From Kiritimatiellia bacterium (GTDB taxonomy: Bacteria; Verrucomicrobiota; Kiritimatiellia; RFP12; UBA1067), in the NCBI GenBank assembly GCA_017405115.1, contig JAFRBA010000202.1, forward strand, positions 1 to 64,000: a DNA stretch of 64,000 bases, read 5' to 3'. Positions 27,033-34,156 of the stretch are shown piece by piece (within the stretch, counting starts at the first letter, position 1; each line of letters starts with the position of its first letter). The translations under genes were made by a program, and so were the position numbers. The notes below the pieces were generated by a model. It had not been told where the DNA came from. It saw nothing but the letters and a program-made list of their open reading frames with translations, and did not search any database.

Positions 27033-27770
27033 ATGAAGGAACTCGAAGACAAAGATTACGAGCTTGTCAACGAAGTGGTGGCAAGAGCGGCAAAGAAGTT
27101 CGGCATAGCAGACTACATTGCAGAACAGAGGAACCCATTCCTCCTTTCGCTGTTTGTGCCAATAGCGGCCGACAAGCGAAAGGTTGAGGCGGCGGCGAAC
27201 GAAATCTTCCACGACCTCGGCATCCTTTCCGCCGACCGAACATTGAAGATGGGCGGCGGCGATGATTATTGTTGCATGTTCGTCATAGGCGATGGCGATT
27301 ATTATGCATTGCTATTCAACCATCCCAAGGCCCTTGCATTCAAGGAAGGCGACGAGGAGTATCAATATACTCTCAAGTACGACAACGAGCGGCAGCAACG
27401 AGAGGCCGAGGAAGACGAAGCCGAGACGCGGAGACTTGTTGAAGGCATCAAGGCGGGACGGCTCAAATCGAAGAGTCCGGACGGCTATCTCGTCCTCGCG
27501 GGCGAATTCTACGATGCGATAGAGGCGGGGAAGAAGAAAGTAGAGTACCGCGACTTCACGGAAAACAACCTTAAGCGAACGATAGGCTTGAAGACCATCC
27601 GCTTCAATCGCGGCTATGGCTCAAAGGGCAAGCCTCCGAAGCAGATGCGATGGGAAGTCAAGAGGGTGGCACTCGTAGACGACGAAAATGAAGAGTGCAA
27701 CCCAATGAAGGTGCCGGAGGATTTCTGGCCGACGACAATTGCAATACATCTTGGAAAACGACTGGATTGA
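27033..27770 (+). CDS. Protein with C-terminal ASCH/PUA-like domain
   Basis: A 245-residue protein. GGGAGG 9 bases before ATG 27033 supports the start. An in-frame TTG at 26979 is less likely. The C-terminal 90 residues (DGYLVLAGEFYDAIEAGKKK, VEYRDF, IRFNRGYGSKG, then MRWEVKRVALVDD and IAIHLGKRL) follow the ASCH/PUA-like barrel pattern, a fold that binds RNA or modified nucleotides. The N-terminal part has DDYCCMFVIGDGDYYALLFN and a charged EEDEAE linker, unknown. ASCH domains occur in phage and defence islands. Confidence 0.6.
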   Translation: MKELEDKDYELVNEVVARAAKKFGIADYIAEQRNPFLLSLFVPIAADKRKVEAAANEIFHDLGILSADRTLKMGGGDDYCCMFVIGDGDYYALLFNHPKALAFKEGDEEYQYTLKYDNERQQREAEEDEAETRRLVEGIKAGRLKSKSPDGYLVLAGEFYDAIEAGKKKVEYRDFTENNLKRTIGLKTIRFNRGYGSKGKPPKQMRWEVKRVALVDDENEECNPMKVPEDFWPTTIAIHLGKRLD

Positions 27771-27782
27771 TATGGAGGAAAC

Positions 27783-27953
27783 ATGAAGACACAATCAAAA
27801 CCTAAACGGTGGCCGACGAAGGTTTGGGAAGACCCCGACCCCGATGTAGAAATGACGGACGAAGAGCGGAAGGAGTTCTTCGGTGACGGCAGCCCGGACA
27901 CGAGGACGGACGAGGAGAGGCGGAAGGACTTGGAGTCTTGGAAGTTGGATTAG
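27783..27953 (+). CDS. Tandem acidic mini-protein, copy 1
   Basis: A 56-residue protein. GGAGG lies 6 bases before the ATG. The core (SKPKRWPTKVWEDPDPD) is basic then acidic, and the remainder is dominated by Asp, Glu, Arg and Trp (DGSPDTRTDEERRKDLESWK). The next gene encodes a clear paralogue, which shows it is real despite its size. It starts 12 bases after the ASCH-like gene. It is probably an intrinsically flexible binding protein (inference) and no family is recognised. Confidence 0.65.
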   Translation: MKTQSKPKRWPTKVWEDPDPDVEMTDEERKEFFGDGSPDTRTDEERRKDLESWKLD

Positions 27954-27987
27954 GGGGAATCGCTGTCCAATGGAAGGAATGTATGGC

Positions 27988-28170
27988 ATGACAACGACAC
28001 AATCAAAACCAAAGCGGTGGCCGACGAAGGTCTGGGAAGACCCAGACCCGGATTTGGAACTAACCGAAGAAGATAAACGCCGTCTTCACGGAGACGGCAC
28101 TCCCGACACACGGACGGACGAGGAGATTCGCAAGGAGTATGAGTCTTGGGATTTGTACAAGGACAATTGA
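27988..28170 (+). CDS. Tandem acidic mini-protein, copy 2
   Basis: A 60-residue paralogue of the preceding mini-protein. The N-terminal TQSKPKRWPTKVWEDPDPD is identical over nearly 20 residues, and the C-terminal pattern GDGTPDTRTDEEIRKEYESW matches with substitutions. GGAAGGA 9 bases upstream favours ATG 27988. An earlier in-frame ATG at 27970 is possible. Tandem duplication with preserved frame and own ribosome site implies selection for both copies. Confidence 0.65.
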   Translation: MTTTQSKPKRWPTKVWEDPDPDLELTEEDKRRLHGDGTPDTRTDEEIRKEYESWDLYKDN

Positions 28171-28182
28171 AGGGAGCGGCAC

Positions 28183-28950
28183 ATGGCAAAGGCATTGGTT
28201 ACATGGAACACGATAAAGAGGTTCAACGACGCCGGCGAGGTTGTCGACGAGGAGATTATTGAGTTTGCAGAGCCGAAGGAAGACCTTATGCCCCACCCAG
28301 AGGGGACTTGCTGGTATCCATTGCTTGGCAGATACCTTCCGGAAGACTTGTCCGACACCCCCATGCTGGTGGACGAATCGGAAATCGTTTTAGACGATGA
28401 AGACGACGATAACAATGAATCGCCTCGCCGAATCCCCCCGCCGGCCGATGCTTTCAAGCCTATTGTTGATGCGAATGGAGACGTTGTAGAAGAGCAGCTC
28501 GATAGAGATGAAACGGGGGCGGAGAAAGACGAAGAGCTCGTGACATCTACAGAGCCGGTCTTTGTAAGGCTTAGGCCAAAGTTCTATAAAGGCGAAAAGG
28601 AGAATCCTTATGCGGGTCTTGTCGACCCATTGCCAAGTCCCCAGGAGTTGGCGAAGCACTACTTTTGGTATTGGGAAAGCACCTTGTATAGGGATCCGAA
28701 TTTTGTAGTTGGGAAGGTGAATGATTTCATAGAGCATGGCATTAACATCTTGTTTCGCGAATATCGTGAGTTGGAGAGGTTTGTAAAGGTTGTTGATTCC
28801 ATCAAGGCGGCAGATGCTCCTCTTGAAGAGAAAGCCTTTGTGGCATTTGCTTTTGCTGGAACTATGACTTGGGCGGCGGAACTAACTTTGGAAAAAAATG
28901 ACAATGCCGTCGATTGGCTATGCTATTTCGAGGCCGGTAGGCATGAATGA
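28183..28950 (+). CDS. Orphan acidic island protein
   Basis: A 255-residue protein. AAGGGAG lies 8 bases before the ATG. The N-terminal half is acidic and low-complexity (EIVLDDEDDDNNESPRRIPP) with a conserved-looking GTCWYPLLGRYLPEDLSD segment. The C-terminal half is helical and aromatic (ELAKHYFWYWESTLYRDPNF; AFVAFAFAGTMTWAAEL). No domain is recognised. It follows the acidic mini-proteins by 13 bases and precedes the HD hydrolase, so it is probably part of the same transcription unit. Confidence 0.55.
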   Translation: MAKALVTWNTIKRFNDAGEVVDEEIIEFAEPKEDLMPHPEGTCWYPLLGRYLPEDLSDTPMLVDESEIVLDDEDDDNNESPRRIPPPADAFKPIVDANGDVVEEQLDRDETGAEKDEELVTSTEPVFVRLRPKFYKGEKENPYAGLVDPLPSPQELAKHYFWYWESTLYRDPNFVVGKVNDFIEHGINILFREYRELERFVKVVDSIKAADAPLEEKAFVAFAFAGTMTWAAELTLEKNDNAVDWLCYFEAGRHE

Positions 28951-29017
28951 CATTGGCATCAGGGAAGATTGTCTATGTGATTCCGTCACCGACTTGTAAA
29001 ACAAAGGAAAAAACAAA

Positions 29018-29872
29018 ATGGACGAAGAAGCACTGTATTGCGTAAGCCAGAAGGCGGGCATCGCCTACTGCACCGGAGAATACGGGACGATGGGGTACGA
29101 CCCACGTATGGGCGATTTCATCGCCCCGATTGATCCCGAGACGGTAAGGGAAATGCGAAAGGATAGTGTACTAGTCGGATATGCAAAAGCCATTGACTTC
29201 GCAATGGCAATGATACCGCCAAGATTGCTGCCGGAGGCGCCTTCGCCCGACAGCGAGGCATACGACGCGTACAAAAAGCAAATCGAAAGCGGGGAGTGGG
29301 CGAAGCGGGCCGCCGTGCAGCGGATGGCGACCCTCGCCTACGAGCGGCACAAGGGGCAGTACCGCAAATGGCCGGACGGGAGGCCGTACATCGTCCACCC
29401 ACAGGCCGTCTACGACATGCTATACAAGAAGTGGGGCTACACCGAGGAGAACGATGTCGTAAGCCTTTGTGTGGCATGGGGACACGACCTCCTTGAAGAT
29501 GCGAAGCCGGAGAATCGCGAGACGATTGAAAAGGAAATCGTCGCGGCCGGCGGCAAGTGGGGCGAGGAGGTCCTTGCGGGGATTAGCACACTGTCGCTCA
29601 TATATCCAGACGGCCTTCTCGATGATGAGTACAACAAGCAGAAGAACGAGTACATAGAGAATGTGGCGAACAATGCCCCGCTTGCGGTTCTTGCCGTCAA
29701 GATGGCAGACCGGCTATGCAACACATTGGATTTCGCACAGTTGAAGAAGGACAAGGCCCGCGGCTATCTTGACAAGGGCATGTGCCTCTTCCGGAGGCTT
29801 GACCAGATGCCTCGGCCAGACCTCATCCGCAAGTCCCTTGCCGAGGTGGAGGCGGCGATTCGCGAAGAATAG
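29018..29872 (+). CDS. RSH-type HD hydrolase (possible alarmone hydrolase)
   Basis: A 284-residue protein with a RelA/SpoT-type HD domain: H127 (YIVHPQAV), H156-D157 with ED at 160-161 (AWGHDLLED) and D231-N235 (KMADRLCN). The HDxxED block is the pattern of (p)ppGpp hydrolases, where Mn2+-bound residues remove the 3'-pyrophosphate. No synthetase or TGS domain is present, so it resembles single-domain hydrolases such as MESH1-like enzymes with an extra N-terminal segment of about 95 residues. In this island it may degrade or process alarmone-like signals. The substrate is not proven. Confidence 0.75.
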   Translation: MDEEALYCVSQKAGIAYCTGEYGTMGYDPRMGDFIAPIDPETVREMRKDSVLVGYAKAIDFAMAMIPPRLLPEAPSPDSEAYDAYKKQIESGEWAKRAAVQRMATLAYERHKGQYRKWPDGRPYIVHPQAVYDMLYKKWGYTEENDVVSLCVAWGHDLLEDAKPENRETIEKEIVAAGGKWGEEVLAGISTLSLIYPDGLLDDEYNKQKNEYIENVANNAPLAVLAVKMADRLCNTLDFAQLKKDKARGYLDKGMCLFRRLDQMPRPDLIRKSLAEVEAAIREE

Positions 29873-29947
29873 GATGTGTGGAGGTCGAAACTCGTGTTAT
29901 GTAGAAAGCGAACGATAGGCTTTTATCGACGATGAATAATATGCAAT

Positions 29948-30016
29948 TGTGAAATCTTTTTTCACAGAGACATTGTGTTTTTGAGGCATAAATGCTATAA
30001 TATCCGTCGTTTCACA
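29948..30016 (+). promoter_or_regulatory. Promoter and operator-like repeats of the XRE repressor
   Basis: TTGTGT (29973-29978), a 17-base spacer and TGC-TATAAT (29996-30001) form a strong promoter. TGTGAAA (29948-29954) and TTTCACA (29960-29966) make an inverted repeat just upstream, and a third half-site TTTCACA (30010-30016) lies near the transcription start. The arrangement fits autoregulation by the HTH protein that follows. Confidence 0.7.
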
Positions 30017-30036
30017 AAGAAGGGAGTGGAGGCGAC

Positions 30037-30261
30037 ATGGCATTTAGCTATAAGAAACTGTGGAAACTATTGATTGACCGCGACATGACTCGCGCGGACC
30101 TGCGCGAGGCTACCGGTGTTTCGCCCGCGACGTTTGCGAAAATGTCGAAAGGCGAGGCCATCGGCGCGAACGTTCTCGCCCGAATATGCGAAACCCTGAA
30201 CTGCAACGTCGGCGAAGTCATGGACTATGTGCCGGAAGGTGGGAGTTCCGAACATAAATGA
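30037..30261 (+). CDS. XRE-family (Cro/CI) transcriptional regulator
   Basis: A 74-residue single-domain HTH_3/HTH_26 protein: YKKLWKLLIDRDMTRADLRE, then GVSPATFAKMSKGEAIGANV, then LARICETLNCNVGEVMDYVP. This is the size and pattern of small phage-type repressors. AAGGGAG lies 9-14 bases upstream of the ATG. It probably binds the TGTGAAA/TTTCACA sites in its promoter and controls itself and the AlbA-domain regulator 70 bases downstream. Confidence 0.88.
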   Translation: MAFSYKKLWKLLIDRDMTRADLREATGVSPATFAKMSKGEAIGANVLARICETLNCNVGEVMDYVPEGGSSEHK

Positions 30262-30331
30262 GTAAGCGTAAGTCATCGCCAGCGGTGTCAAATACCCAGC
30301 CGTGCCCGAATACGCCTTATAGAGTAAGAAG

Positions 30332-31915
30332 ATGAAACCGGAAGAAATCAAGAAACTTGTCGCGAAGAGCGAGAACGACGCCGTCGAGTTCAAGAGGGCG
30401 AGGGGCGGTGTTCCCACCGACTTCTGGCCGTCGTACAGCTCGTTCGCCAACACGGATGGCGGCGTAATCATCCTCGGCGTCCGCGAGAAGGACGGCAAGC
30501 GCGAGATTGAGGGTCTGGCGGACACGGAGAAGATCGTGGCCGACCTTTGGAACGCGGTGAACAACCCGGACAAGGTCAGCGCAAACGTCCTGTTCAACGA
30601 GTCCATTTATCCTGTTGATGTTGACGGAAAGGCCGTGGTCGTCGTCGAAGTGCCGCGAGCGGAACGGACGGTTCGTCCGGTCTTTGTCGCTTCCGACGTG
30701 TTCAAGGGAACCTACCGCAGAAACGGCGAGGGTGACTACCATTGCTCGCGTGAGGCGGTCGAGGGCATGATTCGCGACAAGTGCGCGGAGACGGCGGACA
30801 ACTGCGTCCTTGACGAGCTGACGATTGCCGACCTTGACGCCGATTCTATCCGCCGGTATCGGATGTATTTCAGTCAGCTGCGCCCCGGACACGTCTGGAG
30901 CAGCCTTGCCGACGACGGCTTTCTCATGAAGATCGGCGCGGCGGCTCGTGGACGCGACGGCAATGTGCATCCCACGCTCGCGGGGCTTGTCTGCTTCGGT
31001 GACTTCAACGAGATCACGAACGTGCTGCCGTACTTCTTCCTCGACTATCGGGAACACCTCTCGCCCGACGTCCGCTGGACGGATCGTGTGTGTTCGGGCG
31101 ACGCCAACTGGAGCGGCAACATCTTCGACTTCTTCTTCCGCATCAACCAGTCGATAACGGCGGGTGTTAAGGTTCCGTTCAAGATTGCGTCGGACAACGT
31201 GACGCGGGATGACGACACGCCTGTCCACAAGGCTCTGCGCGAGGTGCTGGCGAACGCGCTCATTCATGCCGACTACCACGGGCGGCGCGGCATCGTGATC
31301 GACAAATACCCCAAGCGTCTTGAGGTGTCGAATCCGGGAACGCTGCGCATGAGCAAGTCCGTCGCCATCGCCGGCGGCACGAGCGACGCGCGAAACGGAA
31401 AGATATTCAACATCTTCTCGCTTGTCCGTATCGGCGAGCGTTCCGGCATGGGGCTTTCAAGTCTCTACGGTGTTTGGGAGAAGGAGAGGTTTGCCGAGCC
31501 GTCTATCGTCGAGAGCTACGAACCCGACCGTACCAAGGTAATGGTTGAATTCGAGGCCGACGATTCGGAACTGGGGGCGAAAACCCCGGAAGTGGGTGTG
31601 GAAACTGCGGAACTGGGGGTGGAAAACCCCGAAGTGGGGGTGGAAACCTCAGAAGTGGGGGTGAAAAAGACAGAAGTGGGGGTGCATCCCGACTTTAATG
31701 TCATGATGGGTGCATATCGTAACGATTTCAGGACTAATGCCCGCAGAGTTCTTTCGGCACTTGCCGAAAACCCAGAAATGGACTTTGTCCGCGTTGCCCA
31801 GATGCTGAACATATCTGAAAACAGCGTGTGGCGATCTGTCCGCGCTTTGAGGGAAGTCGGTCTCCTTGTGCGCGAAGGTGCTGATAAAGGTGGCAGGTGG
31901 ATAGTTAAGAAATGA
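30332..31915 (+). CDS. AlbA_2/HATPase_c_4 regulator with heptad repeat and C-terminal wHTH
   Basis: A 527-residue protein. The N-terminal AlbA_2 (Schlafen AAA_4-like) domain has NDAVEFKRARGG and SSFANTDGGVIILGVREKDG. An HATPase_c_4 region includes LREVLANALIHADYHGRRG and ERSGMGLSSLYGVWEKE. Then come six heptads of the type E[VL]GVxxx and a winged HTH (FVRVAQMLNISENSVWRSVR). The family includes predicted transcriptional regulators found in defence and mobile islands. It follows the XRE gene. The repeats between ATPase and wHTH are encoded by a 21-bp minisatellite. Confidence 0.85.
   Translation: MKPEEIKKLVAKSENDAVEFKRARGGVPTDFWPSYSSFANTDGGVIILGVREKDGKREIEGLADTEKIVADLWNAVNNPDKVSANVLFNESIYPVDVDGKAVVVVEVPRAERTVRPVFVASDVFKGTYRRNGEGDYHCSREAVEGMIRDKCAETADNCVLDELTIADLDADSIRRYRMYFSQLRPGHVWSSLADDGFLMKIGAAARGRDGNVHPTLAGLVCFGDFNEITNVLPYFFLDYREHLSPDVRWTDRVCSGDANWSGNIFDFFFRINQSITAGVKVPFKIASDNVTRDDDTPVHKALREVLANALIHADYHGRRGIVIDKYPKRLEVSNPGTLRMSKSVAIAGGTSDARNGKIFNIFSLVRIGERSGMGLSSLYGVWEKERFAEPSIVESYEPDRTKVMVEFEADDSELGAKTPEVGVETAELGVENPEVGVETSEVGVKKTEVGVHPDFNVMMGAYRNDFRTNARRVLSALAENPEMDFVRVAQMLNISENSVWRSVRALREVGLLVREGADKGGRWIVKK
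31568..31693 (+). repeat. Six 21-bp tandem repeats (in-frame minisatellite)
   Basis: Units begin at 31568, 31589, 31610, 31631, 31652 and 31673, each of the form GAAGTGGGGGTGGAAAC... and encoding one heptad E-[VL]-G-V-x-x-x. The unit length preserves frame, so copy-number change would lengthen or shorten the linker without frameshift. Confidence 0.9.
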
Positions 31916-31927
31916 TGCGGATGTCTC

Positions 31928-32617
31928 ATGAGAATAATGGCCACATCCGATCTGCACGGCAACCTTGAGGGACTTGACCCCAAGGGGGCGGATGTCGTCA
32001 TCCTCGCGGGCGATGTCGCACCGCTGCGCGGACGCGGGCCGTGGCACATCAATGACCAGAAGAAATGGATCAACAAGAAGTTCCGCGAATGGACGGCATC
32101 GTATCCCGACATCCAGTTCGTCGTCATCCCCGGCAACCACGACTTCTACCCGATTGCGCATATACTCTTCAAGGGGCAGGGAATCGACTGGAAGTACGAG
32201 TTCTCGCCGAATGTCCATTTCCTCGGCGACAGAGGGACGGAAATCGAAGGCATCAAGTTCTATGGGACTCCGTGGGTGCCGATTATCTCCTACTCATGGG
32301 CGTTCGAGGGCGAGCCGGACACGCTGAAGAGCTGGTTCTCGAAGATTCCAGTCGGTCTCGATGTCCTCGTCACGCATTCACCGCCGCGAATACCGGGAAG
32401 CGATGTCGACCGTTCGCTCCAGACCGACTCAGAGCATTTCGGATCGCCGGAGTTGACCGAGGTCATCATCGAGAAACGTCCGCGTCTTGTGTTCTGCGGG
32501 CATATCCACACGGGGCAGCACGGTGGAGTCGATTTCGAGGGAAGCCGCATCTATAATGTCTCGCGTCTCGACGAACGTTACGAGATAGCCTACGAACCGA
32601 CATGGGTGGAGGTGTGA
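31928..32617 (+). CDS. Calcineurin-like metallophosphoesterase
   Basis: A 229-residue protein with all motifs of the two-metal phosphoesterase site: ATSDLHGN (D8, H10), LAGDVAP (D29), VIPGNHDFY (GNHD), LVTHSPPR (His) and FCGHIHTGQHGG (GHxH). The substrate (nucleic acid, nucleotide or phosphoprotein) cannot be told. It starts 12 bases after the AlbA-domain gene and its stop lies 5 bases before the next ATG, which suggests one operon. A nuclease or second-messenger role would fit a defence island, but this is inference. Confidence 0.85.
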   Translation: MRIMATSDLHGNLEGLDPKGADVVILAGDVAPLRGRGPWHINDQKKWINKKFREWTASYPDIQFVVIPGNHDFYPIAHILFKGQGIDWKYEFSPNVHFLGDRGTEIEGIKFYGTPWVPIISYSWAFEGEPDTLKSWFSKIPVGLDVLVTHSPPRIPGSDVDRSLQTDSEHFGSPELTEVIIEKRPRLVFCGHIHTGQHGGVDFEGSRIYNVSRLDERYEIAYEPTWVEV

Positions 32618-32622
32618 AACGT

Positions 32623-33459
32623 ATGGGCAAGACATACACAGACTTCTCGCAGCTGTCCAGGAGGATGTTCAGGAAGAGCGATCCCGTGGCGGAAGTCAAG
32701 CCGATTCCTAAGAAAACGGCTGGCGGAGACGACGCTCTTGCCTACTTTGGCCTGAACGCGCCAGAAGCCCCTACACGCGCTCCGGGCGGTGGGGCGGATG
32801 ACGGGCGCATTCAGTCGCTCGAAGCGAACGTGGCGGCTCTACGCGCCGAATCTGCGGCCTTGGGTGCGGCAAAGGCGGAAGCGGAGCGCAAATCGGCCGA
32901 TCTTGAGCAGCTGTTGGCCGCAGAACGGCAGGCGCGGGCTTCTGCGGAGGCCGAGCGCGACCGGCTGCGCGGCGAGGTTCTGCGGCTTAAGAACGAACTG
33001 GAGGAGATGTTGACAGCGTCGCGCACACAGCCTGTCGAAGCCGAGCCTGTCCGAGAAGTGCGGGTTGCCGGCCTGTTGAAGCCGCCGGCGACGGTGGAGG
33101 TGTTTCCCGGCGAGGCGCGGGAACACATACTTGCCGTGCTGTCCGAGGGACTGGAGGCGGCGCAGAGTTCCGAGCGCGAGCGGCGGGCGGCAGTGCTGGA
33201 AGAAGTGCTTGCGGCGAACAAGCCGGGTTCTGAACTCGAACGCCGCCGCAGGGAACTGAAGCAGATAATCAAGGACACTGGCTCGTTCGTCGACGCCCGC
33301 ATGATAGCCGCGCTGGAGAAGTTGGGCTTCAAGTGTGTGTCGGGCAACAAGCATTGGAAGATCGACTATGCCAATGTCCGCATTCCGATGTCCAAAACAC
33401 CGTCCGACCATCGCGCCGCCTTGAACACGGCGACGGACATCGCCAACAGATGCTTTTGA
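32623..33459 (+). CDS. Coiled-coil protein with HicA-like C-terminal domain
   Basis: A 278-residue protein. GGAGG 10 bases before ATG 32623 sets the start. Residues about 65-130 are a long Ala/Glu/Arg coiled coil (SLEANVAALRAESAALGAAK). The C-terminal 55 residues (MIAALEKLGFKCVSGNKHWK and RIPMSKTPSDHRAALN) resemble the small alpha/beta fold of HicA-type mRNA interferases around the catalytic His region, or phage proteins with the same KTPSD ending. It is the last intact gene before the island's right edge. Function is not assigned. Confidence 0.6.
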   Translation: MGKTYTDFSQLSRRMFRKSDPVAEVKPIPKKTAGGDDALAYFGLNAPEAPTRAPGGGADDGRIQSLEANVAALRAESAALGAAKAEAERKSADLEQLLAAERQARASAEAERDRLRGEVLRLKNELEEMLTASRTQPVEAEPVREVRVAGLLKPPATVEVFPGEAREHILAVLSEGLEAAQSSERERRAAVLEEVLAANKPGSELERRRRELKQIIKDTGSFVDARMIAALEKLGFKCVSGNKHWKIDYANVRIPMSKTPSDHRAALNTATDIANRCF

Positions 33460-33468
33460 GGTGGCCGG

Positions 33469-33549
33469 ATGATCATCTGGAATCCGTGGCATGGCTGCCA
33501 TAAGGTGAGCGAGGGGTGCCAGCATTGCTATTACACGGCCAAAACCTGA
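33469..33549 (+). pseudogene. N-terminal stump of a DUF5131-like (phage Gp37/Gp68) protein
   Basis: The frame from ATG 33469 reads IIWNPWHGCHKVSEGCQHCY before stopping after 26 codons. WNPWHGC, SEGC and HCY are the diagnostic N-terminal start of DUF5131 family proteins, which have an N-terminal Cys cluster and are normally about 230-300 residues. Everything after the cluster is missing. The break coincides with the start of the ribH promoter, so it probably marks the right edge of the island or an old deletion. Confidence 0.75.
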
Positions 33550-33592
33550 CCCGGCAGTTAAGCGACCGATTACGGAGCTGTTGGTCGGGCTA

Positions 33593-33621
33593 TTGACATA
33601 TTCTCCGATAAGTGATATAAT
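33593..33621 (+). promoter_or_regulatory. ribH promoter
   Basis: Consensus TTGACA (33593-33598), a 17-base spacer and TGA-TATAAT (33616-33621). It is the strongest promoter match in the window and lies about 40 bases before the ribH ATG. Confidence 0.85.
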
Positions 33622-33659
33622 TCGCGCCGTCTATCTGAAATACGGAGAAAGATGAGGCG

Positions 33660-34127
33660 ATGAAGGAAGTAAATGGCGCGTTAGACGCTAGGGGAATGAA
33701 GACTGCGTTGGTTGTAAGCCGATTCAACAGTTTTCTGACAGAACAGCTTGTGAAGGGCGCTATAGACGCGTTTGTGCGTCTGGGCGGGAGTGAAAAGGAC
33801 ATGGTGGTCGTCCGGGTGCCAGGTGCCTACGAAATACCCGTTGTGGCGAAGCGGCTTGCGTCCGGGGGTTCCGTTGATGCGGTTGTAGCGCTTGGCGCCG
33901 TAGTCCAGGGCGCGACGGCGCATGCCGCGCTCATAAACGAGACGACTGCGCGCGCGTTCAGCGAGATTTCGCTTGAGACAGGAGTGCCGGTAGTTGACGG
34001 AGTGGTTTCCGCAGAGAGCCTGGAGCAGGCGGTCGAGCGCTGCGGAACGAAGCAGGGCAACAAGGGATTTTCCGCCATGCAGGCGGCGATAGAAACAGTA
34101 AACGTGCTGAAAGGCCTGAAAAAATAA
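33660..34127 (+). CDS. ribH: 6,7-dimethyl-8-ribityllumazine synthase
   Basis: A 155-residue lumazine synthase, which joins 5-amino-6-ribitylaminouracil with 3,4-dihydroxy-2-butanone 4-phosphate in riboflavin synthesis and forms large cytosolic shells. Diagnostic stretches: VVSRFNSFLTEQLVKGAIDA, RVPGAYEIPVVAKRL, VALGAVVQGATAHAAL (with the active-site His) and ERCGTKQGNKGFSAMQAAIE. Residues after the His differ from the common HFDYV, but the rest is intact. It is the first core gene right of the island, next to the PPi-phosphofructokinase gene. Confidence 0.93.
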   Translation: MKEVNGALDARGMKTALVVSRFNSFLTEQLVKGAIDAFVRLGGSEKDMVVVRVPGAYEIPVVAKRLASGGSVDAVVALGAVVQGATAHAALINETTARAFSEISLETGVPVVDGVVSAESLEQAVERCGTKQGNKGFSAMQAAIETVNVLKGLKK

Positions 34128-34156
34128 GAAAGCAAGAAGAAAGAAGCAAGAAGAAG

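Noticed and set aside
28943..29020. Mini-ORF between the acidic orphan and the HD hydrolase
   Set aside because: Overlaps the next gene, has no ribosome site and no paralogue to support it.
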